From Microbacterium luteum (GTDB lineage Bacteria > Actinomycetota > Actinomycetes > Actinomycetales > Microbacteriaceae), in NCBI RefSeq assembly GCF_015277875.1, contig NZ_CP063814.1:2542001-2606000 (forward strand): DNA of 64,000 bases, in the 5' to 3' direction. The position numbers were made by a program, and so were the translations under genes. Below are positions 47,881-55,039 of this stretch, piece after piece (the first letter of the stretch is position 1; every line of letters starts with the position of its first letter). Under the pieces are notes generated by a model. That model was not told where the DNA came from. It searched no databases and worked only from the letters and a program-made list of their open reading frames with translations.

Positions 47881-48533
47881 CCGACACCCGCACGGCGGTG
47901 ATCGCCGCCGCCTTGGACCTCTTCGCCGAGCAGGGGTTCGAGGCCACATCGGTGGAGCAGATCGCCCGGGCGGCCGGGGTGTCGCGCTCCACGTTTTTCC
48001 GTCAGTTCGGGGGCAAGGACGACGTCGTCTTCGCCGACCACGAACTCCTCCTCGACCGTGCCCGCGCCCGGCTCGACAAGGGTCACGACGATCCGTGGGC
48101 GGCCGTGTGCGAGGCTTCGCTCGAGGTGTACCGGCACTTCGCCGCCGACCCCGACCTCGCCCGCCGCCGATACGCCGTCGTGCGGGGCGTGCCGGCGCTG
48201 CGCGATCGCGAGATCGTCACGGTGTTCCGGTACGAGCGCCTCTTCGACGAGTACCTGCGACGCGCGCTTCCGGGCCTCGACCCGGTCGACGCGGTGGGCT
48301 TCGCCGCCGCCGTCACCGCGGTGCACAACCACGTGCTCCGCCGCCTGCTGCGCGGCCCGAAGCGCGTGCCGGCGACCACGCTCGTCCGCGCCCTCGACGG
48401 GGTGCGGCGCCGTTACGGTGTTCTCGCCGACGACACCGCGGAGGAGACCGGCGACGTGGTCGTGGCGGTGTTCCCGCGGCGGATGCCCGCCGCGGAGGTG
48501 ACCCGTCGGCTGCGCGGCAAGCTGGGTCCGTGA
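47877..48533 (+). CDS. TetR-family transcriptional regulator
   Basis: A 218-residue regulator. The N-terminal TetR helix-turn-helix is TAVIAAALDLFAEQGFEATS then VEQIARAAGVSRSTFFRQFGGKDDVVF. The C-terminal ligand domain is arginine-rich and unlike named subfamilies. ATG 47877 is chosen because GAGGA lies 6 bases upstream; ATG 47832 is also in frame. It stands between the GT2 gene (divergent) and an acyl-CoA dehydrogenase (74 bases downstream), so either could be its target. Confidence 0.92.
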   Translation: MTDTRTAVIAAALDLFAEQGFEATSVEQIARAAGVSRSTFFRQFGGKDDVVFADHELLLDRARARLDKGHDDPWAAVCEASLEVYRHFAADPDLARRRYAVVRGVPALRDREIVTVFRYERLFDEYLRRALPGLDPVDAVGFAAAVTAVHNHVLRRLLRGPKRVPATTLVRALDGVRRRYGVLADDTAEETGDVVVAVFPRRMPAAEVTRRLRGKLGP

Positions 48534-48607
48534 CCCTATCTTGAGACTCAGTGCCGCCTCCGATGACACTCGGTTTCGCTAGACTCCGATGGGGCGAAAG
48601 GATTCTC

Positions 48608-49837
48608 ATGAACGACACCTCCCTTCCGGGCGAACGCACGACGCGGTATGACCTCGGCGCGCGGCTCGACACCGACTACTACGCCGTCTTCACCGACATC
48701 GACGACGCCGACCGCGCCGCCTGGAACCGCGCGAAGGAGCTCGTCGACGAGGTCGCGCCCCTCATGCGCGACGCGTGGGACACCGCCTCCTACCCCGTCG
48801 AGGTCGTGGGCCGGATGGGCGAGCTCGACCTCTTCACCGACGGGATCGACCATCCCGACCTGACGCACCTGTCACCCCTGGGTGCCGGGCTGGTCAACAT
48901 GGAGGTCTCGCGCGGCGACGGCTCACTCGGCACCGTGCTGGCCGTGCAGGGCGGGCTGGCCCTGCGCACCCTCGCCCTCTTCGGCAGCCCCGAGCAGCAG
49001 GCCCGATGGCTGCAGCCCCTCGCCCGAGGAGAGGTGCTCGGGGCGTTCGCGCTGACCGAACCCGACCACGGCTCCGACTCCGTCTCGCTCGAGACCGCCG
49101 CCCGCCGTGACGGCGACGGCTGGGTGCTGCGGGGAGCGAAGAAGTGGATCGGAAACGGCGCGTCGGGCGGCATCACCTTCGTGTGGGCCCGCGTCGACGA
49201 CGAGGGCGCCGACGACCACGGCACGGTCCGCTGCTTCCTGGTCGAACAGGACACCCCGGGTTACACCGGCACCGTCATCACCGGCAAGGTGTCGCTGCGC
49301 GGCATCCACCAGGCGCACATCGCCCTCGACGACGTGCGCGTGCCGCAGGCGGCCGTGCTGCCGGGCTCGCGCTCGTTCAAGGACGCATCGGTCGTGCTGT
49401 ACTCCACGCGATCGGGCGTCGCCTGGTCAGCGCTCGGCCACGCCACCGCCTGCTATGAGGCGGCCCTGTCGTATTCCCAGCAGCGCATGCAGTTCGGCAA
49501 GCCGCTCGCGACCTTCCAGATGGTGCAGGAGCGCCTGGCGCAGATGCTCGAGGAGCTGACGGCGATGCAGCTGTACTGCCGCCATCTCGCCGACCTCGAG
49601 ACCTCCGGCGGTCTCCGCCCGACGCAGGCCTCCCTCGCGAAGTATCACAACACGCGCGCCGCGCGACGGATCGCTTCCACGGCGCGCGACCTCCTGGGCG
49701 GCAACGGCATCCTGCTCGAGAACGGCGTCATGCAGCATCTCGCCGACATCGAGGCCATCCACACCTACGAGGGCACCGAGAGCGTGCAGGCGCTGCTCAT
49801 CGGTCGGGACATCACGGGTCTGAGCGCTTTCGCCTGA
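48608..49837 (+). CDS. Acyl-CoA dehydrogenase (glutaryl-CoA dehydrogenase-like)
   Basis: A 409-residue FAD enzyme that forms an alpha-beta double bond in acyl-CoA. LGAFALTEPDHGSDSVSL and KKWIGNGASGGITFVWAR bind flavin, YSQQRMQFGKPLATFQMVQERLA is the helix region, and the catalytic Glu is in HTYEGTESVQALLIGRDITG, the pattern of the glutaryl-CoA branch. TAGACT at 48580-48585 is a likely -10 with a short leader; AAAGGATTCTC precedes the ATG, so the earlier in-frame ATG at 48551 lies upstream of transcription. The electron acceptor genes are elsewhere. Confidence 0.94.
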   Translation: MNDTSLPGERTTRYDLGARLDTDYYAVFTDIDDADRAAWNRAKELVDEVAPLMRDAWDTASYPVEVVGRMGELDLFTDGIDHPDLTHLSPLGAGLVNMEVSRGDGSLGTVLAVQGGLALRTLALFGSPEQQARWLQPLARGEVLGAFALTEPDHGSDSVSLETAARRDGDGWVLRGAKKWIGNGASGGITFVWARVDDEGADDHGTVRCFLVEQDTPGYTGTVITGKVSLRGIHQAHIALDDVRVPQAAVLPGSRSFKDASVVLYSTRSGVAWSALGHATACYEAALSYSQQRMQFGKPLATFQMVQERLAQMLEELTAMQLYCRHLADLETSGGLRPTQASLAKYHNTRAARRIASTARDLLGGNGILLENGVMQHLADIEAIHTYEGTESVQALLIGRDITGLSAFA

Positions 49838-49852
49838 GCACCCCGCCTGAGG

Positions 49853-49884
49853 CCCTTGCCGAGCCGGGCATCGGTGCGCAAGGG
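49853..49884 (+). terminator. Hairpin after the acyl-CoA dehydrogenase gene
   Basis: CCCTTGC (49853-49859) pairs with GCAAGGG (49878-49884). It lies 15 bases after the stop and before the promoter of the next gene. Confidence 0.6.
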
Positions 49885-49922
49885 GGCAGTTCGGAAGGGC
49901 TCGTCTCGGTAGCCTCGACCCC

Positions 49923-51074
49923 ATGGGCCTCTTCCGCCGCGAACCACAGCACGTTCAGCTCGATCCGTCCCTCGCCGAGGAGCAGACCAAGCGCGCTCCC
50001 TGGCGGCTCTGGACCGACGGATTCGGGATGCTGGCCACCCGCGCCATCCAGATCATCGTCGTCGTGATCGTCGCCGCCGCCGTGATCTGGGGCATGCGGC
50101 AGCTCACGGTCGTCGTCATCCCGCTGATGCTCGCGCTCATCATCGCGTGCGCGTTCTCACCGGTGATGGGGTGGCTCCGCGCCCGCGGGGTGCCCTCCGT
50201 GGTCGCCACCCTGCTCGCGCTGCTGGCGATCGTGCTCATCCTCTCGGGTGTCGGCTGGCTGATCGTGTGGGCGGTGCGCGACCAGTGGGATGAGCTCTAC
50301 GCCTCGGCGCAGAGCGGCATCACCTCGGTCATCGAGTGGGCGCAGGGGCTGCCGTTCGCCCCGACGCAGGACGACATCGACTCATGGATCGCCACGGCGA
50401 CCGACTTCGTCACGAGCGCGCAGTTCGGCTCGGGAGCTCTCGCGGGCGTCAGCGCGGTGGCGAACTTCGTCACCGGGTTCGTGCTGCTCGTGGTCATCCT
50501 CTTCTTCTTCCTCAAGGACGGCCCGCAGATGTGGGAGTTCCTCCTGCGTCCGTTCCGCGGCGACGACTACGTGCGCGCCCGCCGCATCGGCGACAAGACG
50601 GTGTCGGTGCTCGGGTCCTACGTGCGCGGCACCGCGACCGTTGCGCTCGTTGACGCCATCGGCATCCTGATCGGTCTGCTGATCCTGCAGGTGCCGCTCG
50701 CGATCCCGCTCGCCGTGCTCGTCTTCCTGCTCGCCTTCATCCCCATCGTCGGGGCGACGCTGGCGGGCACGCTCGCGGCCCTCGTCGCACTCGTGGCCAA
50801 CGGCTGGGTCAACGCCCTGTTCGTCGTCGGCGTGGTCGTGCTCGTCAACCAGCTCGAGGGCAACTTCCTGCAACCGTTCCTCATGGGCCGGTCGATGAAG
50901 CTGCACGCCTTCGTCATCTTGGTCGCCCTGACCGTCGGCACGGTGCTCGGCGGCATCGTCGGCGCCGTTCTCGCGGTGCCGATCGCCGCGGCGGCGTGGG
51001 GCGTCATCCAGGTGTGGGACGGTCCGCACCGCCCCGCGCGCTGGGCGCGCCCGAAGGATCCGGTCGAGGCCTGA
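49923..51074 (+). CDS. AI-2E family transporter-like membrane protein
   Basis: A 383-residue membrane protein of the AI-2 exporter/PerM superfamily. About eight helices are visible, with IPLMLALIIACAFSPVMGWL early, LFFFLKDGPQMWEFLLRPF in the middle and the conserved FIPIVGATLAGTLAALVAL and NQLEGNFLQPFLMGRSMKLH late. Members export signals, drive Na+/H+ exchange or are uncharacterised, so the substrate is open. TAGCCT (49910-49915) ends 7 bases before the ATG, fitting a leaderless message. Confidence 0.9.
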   Translation: MGLFRREPQHVQLDPSLAEEQTKRAPWRLWTDGFGMLATRAIQIIVVVIVAAAVIWGMRQLTVVVIPLMLALIIACAFSPVMGWLRARGVPSVVATLLALLAIVLILSGVGWLIVWAVRDQWDELYASAQSGITSVIEWAQGLPFAPTQDDIDSWIATATDFVTSAQFGSGALAGVSAVANFVTGFVLLVVILFFFLKDGPQMWEFLLRPFRGDDYVRARRIGDKTVSVLGSYVRGTATVALVDAIGILIGLLILQVPLAIPLAVLVFLLAFIPIVGATLAGTLAALVALVANGWVNALFVVGVVVLVNQLEGNFLQPFLMGRSMKLHAFVILVALTVGTVLGGIVGAVLAVPIAAAAWGVIQVWDGPHRPARWARPKDPVEA

Positions 51075-51102
51075 CCCGCCCCTGCAGCACCGCGCGCTCC
51101 CC

Positions 51103-51166
51103 GAGGAGATCCCGCCTCCGGAGGACGCGCGGCCGCCCTTTCGTCCTCTCGAAGCGGGATTTCCTC
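51103..51166. repeat. Long imperfect inverted repeat after the AI-2E gene
   Basis: Two 25-base arms (51103-51127 and 51142-51166) are complementary at about 20 positions, both containing GAGGA, ATCCCGC and GAGGACG parts, with a 14-base loop. A second hairpin, CGCGCCGCC with GGCGGCGCG (51186-51228, loop holding CTCCGGAG), follows. The first probably terminates the AI-2E transcript; the second is in the ligase leader. Confidence 0.65.
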
Positions 51167-51245
51167 CCGACCGGTCGCGATCGGGCGCGCCGCCTTCGCA
51201 GCTCCGGAGGATGCGGCAGGGCGGCGCGAGCGAGAGGATGAGCCC

Positions 51246-52289
51246 ATGACCTACGACATTCCGCAGCCGATGCTGGCGAAGTCGGTCCCGACCGTGCCCG
51301 ATCCGGCGAAGACGCCGGGCGGGTTGAGCTTCGAACCGAAGTGGGACGGTTTCCGCGCGCTGGTGTCCTTCGACGGCGAGAGCGTCGAGATCGGCAGCCG
51401 CGGCGCGAAGCCACTGACCCGGTACTTCCCCGAGCTGGTCGAGGCCTTCGCGCGCATCCTGCCCGAGCCGTGTCTCATCGACGGCGAGATCGTCGTGCCG
51501 CGCGGAGAGCCCGGTGCGCAGCGGCTCGACTGGGAGTCGCTGAGCCAGCGCATCCACCCGGCGGCGTCGCGTGTGACGATGCTCTCGGAGCAGACGCCGG
51601 CCATGCTGATCGCCTTCGACCTGCTGGCCCGCGGCGATCGCGACCTGCAGGGCGAGCCCTTCTCGACCCGGCGCGCCGAACTCGTCGATCTGCTCGGCGG
51701 CGTCCCTCATCCCGTGCATGTGACCCGCACGACCGCCGACGCCGCCGTCGCCGAGCGCTGGCTCGCGGAGTTCGAGGGCGCCGGGCTCGACGGCGTCATC
51801 GCAAAGCCCCTGGATCAGCCCTACGCTCCGAACAAGCGCGCGATGTTCAAGATCAAGCACGCCCGCACGGCCGATGTCGTGACGTTCGGCTATCGCATCC
51901 ACAAGTCCGGCCGAGGCGTCGGCTCCCTGCTGGTGGGCCTGTACGACGATGCGGGCGAGCTGTGGAACGTCGGCGGCGTGGCCGCGTTCAGCAACCAGCG
52001 ACGCCTCGAGCTGGTCGACGAGCTCGAGCCGCTCGTGGTGCGCGACGACGACGGCGCCGCTGTGACCGGCGCGACCGAGAAGTCACGCTTCTCGGGTGGT
52101 CGTGACGCCGGCTTCGTGCGCCTTCGCCCGGGGCGGGTGCTCGAGGTGCGCTACGACCAGCTCGAGGGGCGCCGTTTCCGCCACACGGTGCAGTTCGCAC
52201 GGTGGCGCCCCGACCGCGAGCCCGCGTCGTGCACCTACGACCAGCTCGACACCGTCAGCGCCTACGACCTCGGCGCGGTCCTGGTCTGA
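51246..52289 (+). CDS. ATP-dependent DNA ligase (LigC/LigD-ligase type)
   Basis: A 347-residue ligase that seals nicks with ATP. The adenylated lysine is Lys32 in FEPKWDGFRAL; further nucleotidyltransferase motifs are IDGEIVVP, FDLLA, GLDGVIAKPLD and KIKHARTADVV. A C-terminal OB domain follows (RFSGGRDAGFVRLRPGRVLEVRY). It is too short to include polymerase or nuclease domains. A LigD-type polymerase is encoded convergently just beyond, so the two may act together in end joining or repair. No Ku gene is in the window. Confidence 0.92.
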   Translation: MTYDIPQPMLAKSVPTVPDPAKTPGGLSFEPKWDGFRALVSFDGESVEIGSRGAKPLTRYFPELVEAFARILPEPCLIDGEIVVPRGEPGAQRLDWESLSQRIHPAASRVTMLSEQTPAMLIAFDLLARGDRDLQGEPFSTRRAELVDLLGGVPHPVHVTRTTADAAVAERWLAEFEGAGLDGVIAKPLDQPYAPNKRAMFKIKHARTADVVTFGYRIHKSGRGVGSLLVGLYDDAGELWNVGGVAAFSNQRRLELVDELEPLVVRDDDGAAVTGATEKSRFSGGRDAGFVRLRPGRVLEVRYDQLEGRRFRHTVQFARWRPDREPASCTYDQLDTVSAYDLGAVLV

Positions 52290-52299
52290 ATCGGGCGGC

Positions 52300-52809
52300 T
52301 CAGGCCTTCCGCTCAGGCGGCGTGAATTCGATCACCGGGATCGCCGCCTCACCCCCGGCCAGGTCGTCCATCGCCCGTTCGAGGTGCCGCCATGCCGAGG
52401 GATGCTCCCGCGCGTAGCGCGCGAGGACCGCGGCGGATTCAGCGGGTGCAAGGATGCGTGCATGCGCGGGAACCCGCCGCGCGGTCCCGGTGGAGAGGAA
52501 GGCGACGCCGTTCGCGGAGATGTTGCGGTACCACTGCGAGGCGGTGCCGAATCCGGAGGCGACGCGCAGGAGGTTGCGCTCGCGGGAGACGACCTCGACG
52601 ACGACGTAGCGCGGCCGCCCGCTCGTGCGACCGAGGTGCTCGATCATCACGAACCGTTGTCCGAGCATCCATCCGAACCCGCGGCGGAACATCGGGATCG
52701 GCAGACGCATGAGCCAGCGGGTGCGGAGCAGGCGCGCCACCAGGCGGTCCGTCACCGGGGAGAGGCGCGCTTGCTCCGCCTCACGAGCGGATGCGCGTGG
52801 ACGGCTCAT
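52300..52809 (-). CDS. Deazaflavin-dependent (nitroreductase-like, DUF385) oxidoreductase
   Basis: A 169-residue protein. HLGRTSGRPRYVVVEVVSRERNLLRVASGFG and WYRNISANGVAFLSTGTARRVPA match the split-barrel fold of F420/Ddn-like proteins. ATG 52809 overlaps the stop of the LigD-type polymerase gene (ATGA), so it is co-translated with a DNA repair protein, a curious pairing. Its 3' end faces the DNA ligase gene across 10 bases. Confidence 0.85.
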   Translation of the reverse strand: MSRPRASAREAEQARLSPVTDRLVARLLRTRWLMRLPIPMFRRGFGWMLGQRFVMIEHLGRTSGRPRYVVVEVVSRERNLLRVASGFGTASQWYRNISANGVAFLSTGTARRVPAHARILAPAESAAVLARYAREHPSAWRHLERAMDDLAGGEAAIPVIEFTPPERKA

Positions 52810-53831
52810 CCGTCCTTCTTCGCTCGGCTGGGCTGTACGCGCGGCGGCTCCCCCGGCATCTTCGGGAAGTCCGGCGGAAAGGGCAGCTCGCCGAGCCCGG
52901 CCTCGAGGTCGCGCTGCCACCAGGCCAGGAGGGTGTCGATCCGGCCCGGTCGTGCGGCGAAGTCCGCCCACGGGTCGCCGTGCCGTTCGAGCCGCTCCGG
53001 GGTGCTGCGCACGGTGAACGCGGACGGGTCGACCCCCGCCTCGAGCTCGTCCCAGCTGAGCGGGGTGGAGACGGTTGCGGCCGGCAGCGCGCGGGGACTG
53101 TAGGCCCCGGCCATCGTACGGTCACGGTTGGCCTGATTGAAGTCCACGAACACGCGATCGCCGCGCTCCTCCTTCCACCAGGCCGTGGTGACCTTCTCCG
53201 GCAGGCGACGTTCCAGTTCGCGCGCGAGCGCGATGACGGCGTGGCGCACATCCAGGAACTCGTGCGTCGGCTCGATCGGGCAGAACACGTGCAGACCCCG
53301 GTTGCCGCTGGTCTTCACCCACGGCTGGAGCCCCGCCTCGCGCAGCACCCCGCGCAGCTCGGGCGCGACCGCCGCGGCGTCGTCGAAATCGGTCGCGCCG
53401 TGGGGGTCGAGGTCGATGCGCAGCTCGACCGGACGGTCGGTGTCGGCCGTGCGCGAGGCCCACGGGTGAAAGACGACGGTGTTCATCTGAGCCGCCCACA
53501 CGACGGCCGCGGGCTCGGTGAGGACGAGCTGCGGATGACGGCGCCCGCTGTTGTAGGTGACCGTCACGGTCTCGACGAAGTCGGGGGCGCCCTTGGGCGG
53601 ATTCTTCGAGTAGAACCGTTCCCCGTCGACGCCGTCGGGGAACCGCTCCAGCGACACCGGGCGATCGCCGTTCGCGGCGAGGAACGGGTCGGCGACGGCG
53701 ATGAAGTACTCAGCGAGCTCCCGCTTGGTGATCCCCGCCTCCGGCCACAGCACGCGGCTCGGGCTGGAGAGCCCGACCTCGCGGTCGCCGTGCGGTCCCG
53801 GGACGGTCAGCGTGATGCGCTCGGACGCCAT
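52806..53831 (-). CDS. LigD-type polymerase/primase domain protein
   Basis: A 341-residue stand-alone polymerase of the archaeo-eukaryotic primase family, as in the polymerase domain of LigD. Metal-binding Asp residues lie in LRIDLDPHGATDF. KTSGNRGLHVFCPI, VFVDFNQANRDRTMAGAYSPRA and the TVSTPLSWDEL motif are highly typical. It can fill gaps with NTPs or dNTPs in double-strand break repair. TAGGGT (complement at 53839-53844) ends 7 bases before ATG 53831, so a leaderless start is chosen over an earlier in-frame one. Confidence 0.94.
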   Translation of the reverse strand: MASERITLTVPGPHGDREVGLSSPSRVLWPEAGITKRELAEYFIAVADPFLAANGDRPVSLERFPDGVDGERFYSKNPPKGAPDFVETVTVTYNSGRRHPQLVLTEPAAVVWAAQMNTVVFHPWASRTADTDRPVELRIDLDPHGATDFDDAAAVAPELRGVLREAGLQPWVKTSGNRGLHVFCPIEPTHEFLDVRHAVIALARELERRLPEKVTTAWWKEERGDRVFVDFNQANRDRTMAGAYSPRALPAATVSTPLSWDELEAGVDPSAFTVRSTPERLERHGDPWADFAARPGRIDTLLAWWQRDLEAGLGELPFPPDFPKMPGEPPRVQPSRAKKDG

Positions 53832-53867
53832 ACCCACGACCCTAGGCCCCACCCCGCGTCGCCGAAA

Positions 53868-53885
53868 CCACCTCTCGAGCGGTGG
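53868..53885 (-). terminator. Short hairpin between SseB-like gene and polymerase gene
   Basis: CCACC and GGTGG form a 5-bp stem around TCTCGAGC, directly after the SseB-like stop. The surrounding GAAACCACCTCTCGA resembles the arm of the sucCD terminator. Weak on its own. Confidence 0.4.
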
Positions 53886-53888
53886 GTC

Positions 53889-54986
53889 TCAGGCGAGGGC
53901 GATCACCGGTGCGAGCTGATCGCGCGTGAGGCGGATCCACGGCCCGCCCGGGTCGATGACGACGCCGCCGATCTCGGGATCGGCCTTGAGGGCTCCGGCC
54001 AGCTGCGCCGCCGTCACCGGAGCGGGCTGGTCGCTGCGCTTCATCGCGGCCACTTCGAGGGGATGCGTGAACACCTCGAGGTAGCGGGTGCCGTCGTCGG
54101 CGCGGCCCTGCGCGATGCCCATCTTCTCGCCGTCCGGCGCCTTGCCGACGGCGACCCACAGGCGCGCTTCGGGGATCGCCGCGACCACCGCCTCCGGCGT
54201 CGCATCCGTACGCGGTGTCGACAGCAGCGTCTTGACGGTGAGCTTCTCGTCGGCCTGGTCGAGCATCTTCTCGATCAGCTCGCGTGGCACCACGGCGCGC
54301 GCCGGAGCGGAGGCCGGATCGATGATGAGGCCGGCGTACGCACCGCCGAGAACGTACTTCAGCACGGCGGTGACGGGCTGTCCGACCGCCGAGGTCTGCG
54401 CGTCGTTGTCGGCCGCGAGACTCTTCTGCAGCGCCGCCCCGCTGCTGTAGGCGAGCACGAACTGCTTCTCGCCGATCTTGGTGACGGCCAGCGGCAGGCT
54501 CTTCCCCTCCGACAGCAGCGTGCGCGCGTCGCCCTTCACGCGCAGGAACAGATGCCCCTGCAGCAGCTGGCGGGCGACCTCGAGGAGGCCGTCGGCGGGC
54601 GCGGTGTCGGCGAGCTTCGCGATGGCCTCGCGCACGGGCACGTTGTCCCGCACGCCCGGGATCGATTCGGCCCGCACCGGACCGGACGGCGCTGCGGTCG
54701 ACGGGGCCGGCTTCGCGTTCGCGGGCGCGGCGTCCTCGCTCGGCGTCGACGGCCTCGCGGCAGCGGAGGGACCGCCCCCGAGTCCGCGGAAGGACGACAT
54801 CGAGATGTTGACCGATGCTGCGGCCTCCTGCGCTGCCGCATCCGCGGCGGCGTCATCCGTCTGCGCACCGCTCGTGACGTCGGTGTCGGTGGTCGGGGCG
54901 TCCGTCGGCTCCGCGGGCTCGGCTGCTCCCTCACGGGAACGCTCGGGCTGGGAGTCTTCGCGCTTGCGGCGGGAGAAGAAAGCCAT
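53889..54986 (-). CDS. SseB-like domain protein with disordered N-terminus
   Basis: A 365-residue cytoplasmic protein. The first about 100 residues are low-complexity (Asp, Thr, Ala, Pro) after the basic start MAFFSRRKRED. The middle has an SseB N-terminal-like region, PLAVTKIGEKQFVLAYSSGAALQKS then AVLKYVLGGAYAGLIIDPAS. The C-terminal third, EAVVAAIPEARLWVAVGKAPDGEKMGIAQ, resembles a second SseB-type domain. Function is unknown. ATG 54986 fits the domain start. Confidence 0.75.
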   Translation of the reverse strand: MAFFSRRKREDSQPERSREGAAEPAEPTDAPTTDTDVTSGAQTDDAAADAAAQEAAASVNISMSSFRGLGGGPSAAARPSTPSEDAAPANAKPAPSTAAPSGPVRAESIPGVRDNVPVREAIAKLADTAPADGLLEVARQLLQGHLFLRVKGDARTLLSEGKSLPLAVTKIGEKQFVLAYSSGAALQKSLAADNDAQTSAVGQPVTAVLKYVLGGAYAGLIIDPASAPARAVVPRELIEKMLDQADEKLTVKTLLSTPRTDATPEAVVAAIPEARLWVAVGKAPDGEKMGIAQGRADDGTRYLEVFTHPLEVAAMKRSDQPAPVTAAQLAGALKADPEIGGVVIDPGGPWIRLTRDQLAPVIALA

Positions 54987-55039
54987 CGCTTCGAGACTAA
55001 CCCGTCCCTGCCGCGGAGCCACCCCGGCGGCGGCGACCC

